Assembly: GCA_019187365.1 (NCBI GenBank)
Contig: JABARE010000016.1
Location: forward strand, 1-64,000
Direction: 5' to 3'
Origin: Saprospiraceae bacterium
Lineage (GTDB): Bacteria; Bacteroidota; Bacteroidia; Chitinophagales; Saprospiraceae
DNA: 64,000 nt
The notes beneath the pieces were generated by a model. That model saw only the letters and a program-made list of their open reading frames with translations. It made no database searches and was not told the origin of the DNA. Of the stretch, positions 13,201 through 18,128 are shown in pieces. A program made the position numbers and the translations under genes. The stretch's first letter is position 1. Each line of letters starts with the position of its first letter.

Positions 13201-13530
13201 CAAGCGAATTTGCAACCGATGGATGTTTCACTGAATGTGCGCAATCGCGATGGAGTGGTCGAAAGCAGGATGTTCGAATTGTATCAGAACGCTCCCAATC
13301 CATTTGCGGACGAAACGGTAATTTCCTATCGCCTTCCGGAAGCATGCCCCGTAACCCTGAGTGTTTACGACGTGAGTGGAAAAGTGATTAGGATCTTTGA
13401 GCTCCAGGGCACCAGGGGGATCAACACGGTTAAGCTTACCCGTGATGAACTCGGTGCCGCTGGTGTTATGTATTACCAACTCGATGCTGCTGGATTTACG
13501 GCAACCCGGAGGATGGCAATCGTTGAGTAA
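1243..13530 (+). CDS. Giant T9SS-secreted multidomain surface protein (beta-helix, Ig/HYR, dockerin, cohesin-like)
   Basis: A 4095-residue exported protein. Residues 1-35 are a Sec signal peptide ending in RASSQ. Residues about 36-800 and 940-1425 are two paralogous right-handed beta-helix blocks rich in N-N-x-I turns. Each opens with a SLSAAFDAIN- or TLTAAVADYN-type motif and ends near DIGAD. About 1425-1745 are Ig-like repeats with SYLWSTGAT-type strands, and about 2046-2236 hold two PKD-like repeats. From about 2236 to 3690 come cysteine-rich HYR-type modules (ATDNCE, ATDFSGNTSTCEF). One HYR module is interrupted by about 170 residues (2347-2516). Then follow a carboxypeptidase-regulatory-like domain (about 3690-3743), a type I dockerin with two calcium loops (about 3744-3800), a cohesin-like domain (about 3869-3990) and a T9SS type A sorting domain (about 4009-4095). 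The likely role is adhesion or matrix, by inference from architecture. No catalytic motif was recognised. Confidence 0.9.
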   Translation: MKRRQQSPAAGLKPVLRFAVVIFLFFLTIQRASSQIDVSSTGGVPMGSYASLSAAFDAINAGTHTGAISILVTGNTSEPAAGAILQASGTGSASYGSILIQPSGGAARTISGAATAGTGLVQLNGADYVTFDGLNAGGNSLTIQNTTVSSTSGTSTIHLQGDATFNTFINLNVNGAGTMAVGTNGGNFWFGASSLTTGQDNNLISNCKIGPVGTSYPTKGVYSNGTTTTAGQYNSKNTVTNCEIYDYFGTAAQSAGIYITSGSTEWTITNNKFYQTVSKTQTTGSIHAAIQIGSTNVDGCVITGNTIGFANAAGTGMYQWVGVSTSSRMVGIYLSSHGSTQKTIISNNTIQNISLSGTLGSTTSSSAFIGIQISSGWSDCNSNTIGSLDGTKTILIANSSTSSSEVYGIYSSASIAAVTTFNNNSIGAITHSNSNTAACGLVGLRAGSSSSNNLIIEDNAIGNAGAEMKTINNSTTASLSGNTVIGIYVLSSIHQIRNNLIRNLTTNNQSTGTGTSSSVQGMYISSAASGSLISGNTIHSLSNTSPAANSWVNGITISSSTALLTFEKNFIHSLVISGTGSTATINGIYINGGSTRFANNMIRLGVDAAGNSITSGLAINGINEVGGTVSTFVHNSVYVGGTGVATLTNNTHAMNSNRTSGDRKYVNNIFFNARSNSGSTGKHYAIKLGGTGVNPAGLLSNFNDLFANGTGANVGYYDLADRLTLSDWRTATGQDCNSVSGDPRFIAPDGTASTVDLHIVTTMLLTPVESAGSPDYSETTDYDGQPRASLSPVDIGADAGVFLVLDQSGPSIEITPLEGICGTADTALTGVHITDATGVPVMGSLAPRIYFRKNAGAWVSRAGILTSGSAINGYWRFNLVMADVGGIVIGDVIDYFILAQDVSGPPNISSSPACATASDVNTLILPPPTPYTASVKGAISGTFTVGVGGDYTTLTAAVADYNSKCLTGPVVFLLTDVAYPSETFPITINQVPGQSAANTLTIRPNVGNVATISGSSTSCIIRFNGADWVIIDGSNSGGTDRSLTLSNTSTSSSRAVVCVQSLGTALGATHDVIRNCNIIAGSTTVSSIFGIHVAGTTVSTSGTGDDNDYLTIQNNSIKKAYYGIYARATAAGRNDSLKILKNSIGANVTAEQIGKYGMQLYEADHALISGNEVFNMVGTVTNPTGIRIEAGIVNSSITKNNIHNLFYTGSSGYGGKGIDVATSANANVTISNNFVSKMRGDGWSTFTSDAIVGIRILSPSTGINIYNNSVLLDDLVSRSSSSDVSAALYLHSAASSMNVKNNILINKISNITGTAKAYAIASDAPATAFINIDNNDYYASGPQGVLGRNSAAADMLTLADWRAFTGKDLLSVSVEPEFADTTDLHLPELPENECLNQAGMVISGVTVDYDGDTRSLTNPDIGADEFDGEDLTIAVTETSGTPNDKFICSGSSGTLTVSGGSSHKWNTGETTAAITKAPFVTTIYYDTVTVVPGCRVVMYDTLKVLLAPSAAITPAMSTICEGASQTLTASGGTTYLWDNGSTNPVRMVTPLTSTSYTVTVTGPNGCTGIAVASVGVLPAPTASISASSTVICSGNSSTLTASGGVSYLWSTGATDASIDVSPTSTTTYTVTVTAANGCTDDASITITVLPGVSIAETHVEPSTCFSLDGSIDLTVSGQAPFYYNWSTPDGAGLVNGQEDQTGLSVGSYFVTVTSLANYCTATRVISLTGPGNCGGCPSMGSLLVSAGVVCKTTDFTLTATGLAGMGSQYGVLFKYSTSPLMDPYSGGTTLGIVPNAGLTNGGTTAVLITDIPSEGSYYLYAILTPTPPSINCRPSASSSILVLKCTPEISDPCACKNNATTQTNGQFDEGIAINAPSGQSWQVLSSSGFYLSSSPAPPAAPIPIPNGTLLTETALGGGVSNYTLTGVHVDALGYSVTFGNGNLSPTLAHTCYYPNPAIVGLANSYCANDPAVPLVGNAQLGDGSGPASGVGTFTINGNSATVFNPGLLGPGTHLVVFSFDAADDTPTAEHPGCTQAISKSVVVNPVPVVNQVANRYLCVGQLSSTIVFSGTPPGAVYQWTRTPEAIGLAATSGSGSVPSFTATSSGNTPLSSTFTVIPYYTNAGITCTGTPMTFVIVVNPTPTVNPVADVQYCHGDLTTAITFTGSAPGTIYNWTRTPEPIGLATTSGTNSVPTFTTTNPGATRITSTFTVTPVFINGGTMCTGTPITFQISVLPQPVARCKDATLYLDANGIALLTVPDIDNGSTAYSLTLSKENYECGNIGTNTVTLTARDSCGKSSSCNATVTVLDTIRPSLWCPKDWTVNLDPGECTRAIVFDEPEATDNCEISVSTVTASIQTTFTSNNQFAGNMFNLTNISGGVITMNSIAGNISATVGTNVIVEVFYTPTTYIGKETNPAAWTSLGVANAACAGINQPTLFNIGGLSLNPGETYGIYFHLVNYTAGSIALRYTNGTATYNNGDLSLFAGVGKATPAFTGTTFASRIWNGRINYSKQTIVGAPPTVTQTDNSGYKNGDYFPRGTTCLTYEATDFSGNTSTCEFCITLVDFPNPNEELACHDLIQVSLDENCSATIGADEVLSGGPYRCYEDYRILVEDWVTGAVIDRNSGQRGSQVNAQDIGRRLKVTVIDTVTGNSCWSMATVEDKLAPQMVCPSDTCIVCGTSGTSPIFMGTPRVTENCGGYSLNYSDKVEQGGCGAGFEERITRTWVTEDASGNVNTCVQVITVSLATLNSIGVPLDYDDKEAPALACDEKINPTKDYSPHFLPYPYCVDGYLLDSAHWFATGGFLPSPNGDLAGERLPRTLGWNCLDTGLYIGHPSPWPIYWPAHPNWRPNNPVCWGPDEIIQWQGTGFPTGSGCSNLGITFQDIIASIAKPECDAGEIGCYKLLRQWTVMDWCTGEVGGHNQVIKVMDRKGPEILYPDTVTASMDPWRCLGIWEVPKPWLLDNCSNELHYSVVCITGVVTGNEIDGFIVSNMERGVNEVIIVAEDCCGNVTQKRVAVNVADNTPPNAVCDQRTIVSLTGNQSPNENFGKVFAQYFDQGSFDNCSPHVFFKVIRMEQLRGTNNGSNAAQADDGTNCAGVNGDDNAVIEGNQIYFDDHVKFCCSDVGNTIMVVLRVFDVEPGDGPISPNRMNPGGNLFNRFSDCMVEVEVQDKSVPTVVAPPNIVVSCWFWFDVDKLTDPNDPTFGRVVNDLTARKKVVTRDLVCHNYCLRNDITGYPGFVPGAPPSNPPAWNRACAFYQELFDTSHADRKYKLTWGFDGTVLGACGTNFSISVNDNRECGQGQLTRTVVARGPNNISVTQTQTIWVVDCDPFYIDREDDCDGDDDISWPGNCTGQATTISGCGADLSPDNPLLGRPVVENNADDLCALISIEYVDETFTIEPDACFKVLRHWTVIDWCQYDPNLDQTRGRWEYLQIIKVTDKIKPIVTMTIGDCEPAAKTNDVCYGHISLTVTATDDCSPLDWLFYEYKIDAFNDGQGKYPGFDLIVGPLTQKEYAAGRLPKFNDNPFADFPGNPFDASGTYPVGVHKICWHVEDGCGNVGINCQLFEIRDCKAPTPYCHVGVVTTVMPSSQCVTVWAKDLDAGSFDNCTEKEDLRIYFGDYDSDSLTICCEDFVNNKINDELIIPVVICVEDEEGNKDCCETTLVVQDPQDVCPNVGSAGRIIGELMTLSNDGAANADVQLLDRHIMMKQMKTAGNGRYLFGDLPYGASREYVVKPGRDDDPLNGVSTADIVKIQRHILGIEELDGPYKRIAADVNLSKSISTADISEIRKLILGISAKFTASPSWTFVPQDYAFPDPLKPWNAPTQAVVPVTDAIDVVQNFVAIKVGDVTSNARGSNLSGISNRSGESLHLEIDGEVLRAGEVHHIAFHAADFNAITGYQFTVHFDPGMLQYEGFAPGLLALEDGNFGTTHLDRGYLATSWNSSVPVSATRNDELFVLYFRALSDANPAKVLDIGSGVTASEAYQANLQPMDVSLNVRNRDGVVESRMFELYQNAPNPFADETVISYRLPEACPVTLSVYDVSGKVIRIFELQGTRGINTVKLTRDELGAAGVMYYQLDAAGFTATRRMAIVE

Positions 13531-13576
13531 TTTCACAAATGAATCTATTGAATTGGACCATTGTAAAATAAAGTTT

Positions 13577-13960
13577 ATGAAAAGCTGGGTTGGATGTCTC
13601 TTTGTTCTGTTGTCGTTTGTGCTTCCTGCGATTGGCCAGCAGGGCAAGGTTCCGGAATTGGTTGATGTTGTAAGCGCTGAACGATTGGTTGGTGCAGAAC
13701 TGCAGAGCATTGAGTTAAAAGTCGACGAGATCCTCAACAGTGGGGGCAGTCCTGACGATGTACTCCGCGAACGGCAATCGCTGTATCGGGACGTGCACGA
13801 GCTGCTTGCCAGTGGAAGGGTAGGCCTGACGACTTTTGCTGCACTTGCCGCACAATGCAACTACCGGGGCTTTAAAACGGATGAAGAGGCCTATCAGGAT
13901 TTTATTGACGGGAATTGGGATGAGAACCTGACCGATTTAGTCGAATTATTGAGGCGCTGA
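13577..13960 (+). CDS. Small exported protein of unknown function
   Basis: A 127-residue protein that I do not recognise. It starts with a clear Sec signal peptide (MKSWVGCLFVLLSFVLPAIG, then QQ). The mature part is acidic and mostly helical, with the sequence ERLVGAELQSIELKVDEIL, and ends in DLVELLRR. I chose the ATG at 13577 because it places the signal peptide at the N terminus; the same frame is open further upstream, but inside the giant gene. It begins 46 bp after that gene and is followed by a strong terminator, so it is probably the last cistron of the same transcript. A role in handling or anchoring the giant protein is only a guess from position. Confidence 0.65.
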   Translation: MKSWVGCLFVLLSFVLPAIGQQGKVPELVDVVSAERLVGAELQSIELKVDEILNSGGSPDDVLRERQSLYRDVHELLASGRVGLTTFAALAAQCNYRGFKTDEEAYQDFIDGNWDENLTDLVELLRR

Positions 13961-14016
13961 TTCTGTAGGGCGGGAGCCTTCAGAACAGGCCTCCACAGAT
14001 GTCCTTCTTGGGCCTT

Positions 14017-14060
14017 AGCCCGCTGCCATTACCAGAATTGCAGCGGGCTGCCTATTTTTG
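14017..14060 (+). terminator. Strong rho-independent terminator after 13577-13960
   Basis: A perfect 10-bp stem, AGCCCGCTGC (14017-14026) with GCAGCGGGCT (14040-14049), a 13-base loop, then GCCTATTTTTG. It closes the giant-protein transcript. The T tract itself contains TATTTTTG (14053-14060), an exact -7 match for the next gene. Confidence 0.8.
14053..14060 (+). promoter_or_regulatory. Candidate -7 element inside the terminator tail
   Basis: TATTTTTG matches TAnnTTTG exactly and lies 18 bases before the ATG at 14079. It overlaps the T run of the upstream terminator, so termination and new initiation would share the same bases. No clear -33 TTG is visible. Confidence 0.4.
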
Positions 14061-14078
14061 GGTAATAAATGCTGTGCA

Positions 14079-14744
14079 ATGTCCTTTCTGGATAAACTGA
14101 AAGCCGTTTTCATCGTTCCCGAAGGCAACAAGGGAAACATGCAAAAAGGGGAAGCCGGGAAGGCCAATCGTTCCCCATCGTCCAGGGAATTGTCTGAAGC
14201 GGAGCAGCAGGCAGCTTTATCCGATGACGCACAGTCCAGATTTCTTCAGATACTGTCGGATGCCCTGGAACAGCACAACGAGCCTGGATTCGATTACCTG
14301 GAATTCCGGAAAGCGCTGCGTGCTGTTCAGGCCTTAGGCAACTTAGACGAAGCCGCCAGTTACCGGACTGCCTTTGCAGCGGCACAGGCACTCAATGTAA
14401 CTGCTCCCAAACTCATTGATGCAGCCAATCGCTATGTAGGAATTCTTGAACTGGAGTTTCAAAAGTTCGAACAAACCGCACAGCAGTTCCTGGCCACTGA
14501 GACAAGCAAAAATGAACGGCTGGCAGAGCAGTTGCGTACGAGCATCCAGGAAAAGGAAACGGCCATCCAAACCCTGAAAAAGGAACTCGAAGAGGCAAAG
14601 CTTAAACTTGCCGGGTCTGAAGGCGAGTTGGAAGCTGCCCACTCGAAAGTCGAGGTCAACAAACGAGGATTCTCCCATGTCTATCAGCAACTTACCAGCC
14701 AAATTCAGGCAGACATTCACAATATGGAGCGCTATTTGAGCTGA
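14079..14744 (+). CDS. Coiled-coil protein of unknown function
   Basis: A 221-residue soluble protein starting MSFLDKLKAVF. I chose the ATG at 14079 over an in-frame TTG at 14058 that falls inside the terminator tail. Residues about 30-60 form a hydrophilic linker rich in Ser, Glu and Gln. The C-terminal half (about 115-205) has long heptad-like stretches such as EKETAIQTLKKELEEAKLKL, typical of a coiled coil. There is no signal peptide or membrane segment. It lies 25 bp before a membrane-anchored coiled-coil gene, so the two are likely co-transcribed and may interact through their coiled coils. I do not recognise the family. Confidence 0.65.
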   Translation: MSFLDKLKAVFIVPEGNKGNMQKGEAGKANRSPSSRELSEAEQQAALSDDAQSRFLQILSDALEQHNEPGFDYLEFRKALRAVQALGNLDEAASYRTAFAAAQALNVTAPKLIDAANRYVGILELEFQKFEQTAQQFLATETSKNERLAEQLRTSIQEKETAIQTLKKELEEAKLKLAGSEGELEAAHSKVEVNKRGFSHVYQQLTSQIQADIHNMERYLS

Positions 14745-14769
14745 TGAATCCAACAATATTGCAACACGT

Positions 14770-15786
14770 ATGAGCAAAATGGCAAAAAGTTTCTGGAAGA
14801 GACCGGAAGGCGTTACCGGAGCCCTGGTACTTGGCGGACTAATCGGAGGAACCGCTTTTCTGCTGGCAAAAGGCATTCCGCTCATCGTGAACATGATGGC
14901 AAGCACCCTGTCATTTGCTGCGATGCTTGCTGTGCTAGGGGTCATCCTCTATGTAGCCTTTGACCCCAAAATGCGGGCGCTTATGTTCTATGCATATAAA
15001 TCCGCAATGCGCTGGATTACCTCTTTGTTTATCAAAATCGACCCCATTGATATATTGAAAAATTACGTCGCCGATCTAAAGGATAATCTGGGAAAAATGA
15101 ATCGCCAGATCACACGGCTGAGAAGCCAGATGCACGTACTGCGCGAACAAATCCACCAGAACACCCGTCAAATTGACGATAGCCTCGGCGAAGCAGAGAG
15201 GGCAAGGCAAGGCAATCAACAGAAAGTTCTCGTTTTAAAATCGAGGCAGGCCGGCCGGCTCAAAGAGTCTAACTATAGATTGGAAGACCTGTATGCTAAG
15301 ATGCAGGTTCTTTACAGGATTTTGGTGCGGATGTACGAGCATTCGGAAATTCTTGCCGAAGACATCACCAGTCAGGTGAGCATCAAAGAACAGGAACGGG
15401 CAGCCATTCGCGCCAGCCACTCGGCGATGAAATCAGCAATGAGCGTCATATCCGGTGATAAGGACAAACGCGCAATTTTTGAAGAATCGCTGGAAGTCCT
15501 TGCGGACGATATCAGTGGAAAGGTGGGAGAAATGGAACAGTTTATGGAGGTTTCTGAGAACTTTATGGCTTCGGTGGACCTTCAAAATGGGGTATTTGAG
15601 GAGGAAGGTCTGAAAATGCTGGAAAAATGGGAAAAGGAAGGCATTTCCAGTTTGTTGGGTGAGGAGAAACGCGAATTGGTTAAAACAGACAGTACACTTC
15701 AACTTCCGGATGCTCCATCCAGTGAGGAAATGCCTTCCTCTGCCGAGTTGAAAAGTCGGTACGAAGAGCTGTTTCGCAAACCATGA
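14770..15786 (+). CDS. Membrane-anchored coiled-coil protein, PspA-like in appearance
   Basis: A 338-residue protein with two hydrophobic segments near the N terminus (about 18-38 and 42-62) and an amphipathic stretch around 70-95. A long coiled coil follows (about 100-215), including KDNLGKMNRQITRLRSQM. The C-terminal region is acidic and ends in ELKSRYEELFRKP. The coiled-coil part resembles PspA/IM30-type helices in general character, but no diagnostic motif allows a firm family call, and a PspA homologue would not normally start with two membrane spans. With the soluble coiled-coil protein just upstream it forms a two-gene unit. A membrane-stress or membrane-organising role is possible but unproven. 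Confidence 0.6.
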   Translation: MSKMAKSFWKRPEGVTGALVLGGLIGGTAFLLAKGIPLIVNMMASTLSFAAMLAVLGVILYVAFDPKMRALMFYAYKSAMRWITSLFIKIDPIDILKNYVADLKDNLGKMNRQITRLRSQMHVLREQIHQNTRQIDDSLGEAERARQGNQQKVLVLKSRQAGRLKESNYRLEDLYAKMQVLYRILVRMYEHSEILAEDITSQVSIKEQERAAIRASHSAMKSAMSVISGDKDKRAIFEESLEVLADDISGKVGEMEQFMEVSENFMASVDLQNGVFEEEGLKMLEKWEKEGISSLLGEEKRELVKTDSTLQLPDAPSSEEMPSSAELKSRYEELFRKP

Positions 15787-15889
15787 ACGCCGGCAATTTC
15801 AGGGCTTAGATACGATTTAACAGCTTGGTTATTTAGCTCATTAGGGGGTTCAGCAATCAACCATGGAGATAGGGGAGGCCGCGTTGTGG

Positions 15890-15897
15890 TAATTTTG
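15890..15897 (+). promoter_or_regulatory. Candidate -7 element before aspartate kinase
   Basis: TAATTTTG is an exact TAnnTTTG match, 28 bases before the ATG at 15926. The 139-bp gap upstream shows no lysine-riboswitch-like structure that I could recognise. Confidence 0.45.
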
Positions 15898-15925
15898 CAC
15901 GGTATATGGTAAGCCTTTCAGAACT

Positions 15926-17218
15926 ATGAGGATATTTAAATTTGGTGGAGCATCCGTAAAAGATGCGGCCGGGTTTCGGAATGTGACTTCGATCATTCAG
16001 CGATTTCTCGACGACAAACCGCTTGCTATTGTGGTCTCAGCAACCGGTAAGACCACCAACAAACTGGAAGAAGTGGTTGCTGCAAAGAATCATTCCGTTA
16101 CAGAGGCCCTTGCTTTGCTCGATGCTATCCGCCAACATCACCTCACCATAGTCAAGGAACTCTTCGGTCAACTCCCTGCGGAGCTGGATCTGCACCTCCA
16201 GGAACATTTTGTGGAAGCTGAATGGATTATTGAGGAACAGCGGGAAATGCAAGTCGATTACATCTATGATCAGGTGGTAAGTGTCGGTGAACTCGTTTCG
16301 AGCCGCATCCTGGCCGCCTGGCTTGTGCATGAACACCTTGATGCCACATGGGTCGATGCCCGCGATCTGATCATCACCGATGAGAGCTACCGGCAGGCAA
16401 GGATAAACTGGGATGAAACCAACCGCAGAATCGGCAACAGGCTGTCTGCTTCCTTGCGAGCGGGTAACATCGCAGTGGTACAGGGTTTTATTGGTTCTAC
16501 CCCCGAAAACAACACCACGACCCTGGGTCGTGAGGGTTCAGACTACACCGCCGCCATTCTTGCTAACGCACTGGATGCCGGAGGCATGTACATTTGGAAG
16601 GATGTTCCCGGCGTCATGACGGCAGATCCTGATTTTTTCGAAAATGTTACGAAACTTGACCGCCTAAGCTATCGTGAAGCCATCGAAATGACCTATTACG
16701 GTTGTAAAGTCATCCATCCGAAAACAATACAGCCGATCAAATTGAAAGGCATACCGCTTTACGTAAAGTCATTTTTAAAGCCGGAGGATGAAGGAACGGT
16801 AATAGCGGGTGATATCGATCTTGAATATCCTCCTATTGTTGTCCTGGAGGGAAAACAGGCATTGCTGCACTTTTCCTCCGCCGACCTGTCCTTTATAGCT
16901 GAGTACCATCTCGCATACTTGTTTGGGCTGCTGGACAAATACCGGATCAAAGTGAACATGATGCGGAATTCGGCAATCTCTTTTACCGTTTGCGTAACAA
17001 ATGAACCCATCCGCATACAGCACTTTTCTACTGAGCTGAATCCAATGTTCAAATTGGTCATTGATCCGGAGTTGGAATTGCTGACCGTCCGGCATTTTCA
17101 GGAGTCGATGCTCCCCGGTCTTATAGAAGGAAAGATCGTACTGCTTGAGGAACGGTTTAAAAGTACGGTTCAAATGGTCATGAAGACATCCAGGCCAATA
17201 GTCCCACGCAGGAGCTGA
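15926..17218 (+). CDS. lysC: Aspartate kinase
   Basis: A 430-residue monofunctional aspartokinase. It phosphorylates L-aspartate with ATP, the first step toward lysine, threonine, methionine and diaminopimelate. The N-terminal kinase motif is KFGGASV (KFGGTSV in many homologues). The conserved TLGREGSDYTAA and WKDVPGVMTADP motifs of the amino acid kinase fold follow at about residues 194-235. The C-terminal part (about 290-420) fits ACT-type regulatory domains, so feedback control by an end-product amino acid is likely from family knowledge. No homoserine dehydrogenase domain is fused. The gene has its own candidate promoter and ends 6 bp from the convergent barstar gene. The symbol is by family; paralogues elsewhere cannot be excluded. 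Confidence 0.9.
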   Translation: MRIFKFGGASVKDAAGFRNVTSIIQRFLDDKPLAIVVSATGKTTNKLEEVVAAKNHSVTEALALLDAIRQHHLTIVKELFGQLPAELDLHLQEHFVEAEWIIEEQREMQVDYIYDQVVSVGELVSSRILAAWLVHEHLDATWVDARDLIITDESYRQARINWDETNRRIGNRLSASLRAGNIAVVQGFIGSTPENNTTTLGREGSDYTAAILANALDAGGMYIWKDVPGVMTADPDFFENVTKLDRLSYREAIEMTYYGCKVIHPKTIQPIKLKGIPLYVKSFLKPEDEGTVIAGDIDLEYPPIVVLEGKQALLHFSSADLSFIAEYHLAYLFGLLDKYRIKVNMMRNSAISFTVCVTNEPIRIQHFSTELNPMFKLVIDPELELLTVRHFQESMLPGLIEGKIVLLEERFKSTVQMVMKTSRPIVPRRS

Positions 17219-17224
17219 AACCGG

Positions 17225-17656
17225 TCAGGGAAGATAGTCATACGGTATGTCCAGTGCGTCCAACGCACAAGACGCGCTTTCCGCAGGGCGAATGTAAATT
17301 TCCAATTGTTTCGCCTCCCAATGTGTAGACTCTTCCTTCGACGCGCAAGCATCGCGAAGCACACAAAGAAATCCGGGAAGGTATTCAGGATTTGCGGAAA
17401 GTAGTGTTTCAAAGTGATCGATGAAAAGAATGACTTTATTCTGTTCGATCCAGGACAGGTCGAGCAGAATGTCGTAAAGCGCATCGAGATTGTTTCCGAA
17501 ATAATCTGGAAAACACAGTTTTGACGATAAACTTGTGTACAGATCTGCAATTGATTTACAGGAATTGCCATCGATGTTCGCCAGGAAGAGTGCTTCGGAT
17601 GGAGAACCATCCGGAATTTGTCCAGGCATCAGCAGGTGAAAAGAGGGTATATTCAT
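17225..17656 (-). CDS. Barstar family ribonuclease inhibitor
   Basis: A 143-residue homologue of barstar, the cytoplasmic inhibitor that plugs the active site of barnase-type RNases. The core (about residues 27-123) matches barstar, with PDYFGNNLDALYD (50-62) corresponding to PEYYGENLDALWD. Asp58 and Asp62 correspond to barstar Asp35 and Asp39, which contact the RNase. It is longer than the 90-residue Bacillus protein at both ends. I place the start at the ATG at 17656 because it forms ATGA with the stop of the upstream RNase gene, typical of translational coupling. An in-frame ATG at 17698 would add 14 residues and overlap the RNase gene by 46 bp. Pairing with the RNase immediately upstream makes the immunity role strong. 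Confidence 0.9.
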   Translation of the reverse strand: MNIPSFHLLMPGQIPDGSPSEALFLANIDGNSCKSIADLYTSLSSKLCFPDYFGNNLDALYDILLDLSWIEQNKVILFIDHFETLLSANPEYLPGFLCVLRDACASKEESTHWEAKQLEIYIRPAESASCALDALDIPYDYLP

Positions 17657-18105
17657 CGCAGACGTTGGAAACTTCGATAATGATCTTTTGTGTACCATGC
17701 GGAGCGATTCGATCCGGTGACCAGCCTTTCCGCCCCGCGCGGTTTACCAGGAAACCGGGGATGCACGTCCCATTCGCGATATTCAATTTGTTTCCCACTG
17801 GGTTCTGCCAGAGGAAGTCTGCGCTCGCGGTTGAAAAACGGCCTTCCGCCAACATACCCGGCTGGAGCCTGGCCAGTCTGGTCAATTACCTGAAGAACCT
17901 CCAAGACATAGGAGGCAACTGTATCGCCCGCCAATAGTTTACTGGAATCTGATCTGTTGGCCGGAACTTCTCTTCTATCATCAGGACCCGGGATTTGAAA
18001 TGGAGCGCTTTTTGGTCGAAGCGACCAGCCGGCAACGACCAAAACAGAAGCTAGCAACAGCAGCCAGAAGCCCTGTCGTAATTGGATCGATTGGCTGGAG
18101 AACAT
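17653..18105 (-). CDS. Secreted guanyl-type ribonuclease (barnase/RNase Sa family)
   Basis: A 150-residue protein. Residues 12-29 are hydrophobic after an Arg, forming a signal peptide or signal anchor with no strong cleavage site. Residues about 60-150 match the microbial RNase fold: FFNRERRLP aligns with the FxNRExxLP motif and YREWDV with the catalytic strand. Glu111, Arg123, Arg127 and His142 correspond to barnase Glu73, Arg83, Arg87 and His102, so all main catalytic residues are kept. The N-terminal part is short, as in RNase Sa, lacking the barnase region that carries Lys27. It would cleave RNA 3' of guanosine outside the cytoplasm. It begins 23 bp after the RND pump gene and overlaps its inhibitor gene by 4 bp. 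I chose the ATG at 18105 because an upstream in-frame start would lie inside the pump gene. Confidence 0.88.
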   Translation of the reverse strand: MFSSQSIQLRQGFWLLLLASVLVVAGWSLRPKSAPFQIPGPDDRREVPANRSDSSKLLAGDTVASYVLEVLQVIDQTGQAPAGYVGGRPFFNRERRLPLAEPSGKQIEYREWDVHPRFPGKPRGAERLVTGSNRSAWYTKDHYRSFQRLR

Positions 18106-18128
18106 TCTGACTTTGGGTCTGGGAGGGA

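Noticed and set aside
1243..13530. Possible CRISPR or satellite array suggested by repeated Asn-Asn-Thr-Ile codons
   Set aside because: The repeats are degenerate, in frame and part of beta-helix turns; spacing and sequence do not fit an array, and no cas genes are present.
15787..15925. Possible lysine riboswitch before aspartate kinase
   Set aside because: The 139-bp gap is too short for a full lysine riboswitch, and no conserved helices or terminator could be found.
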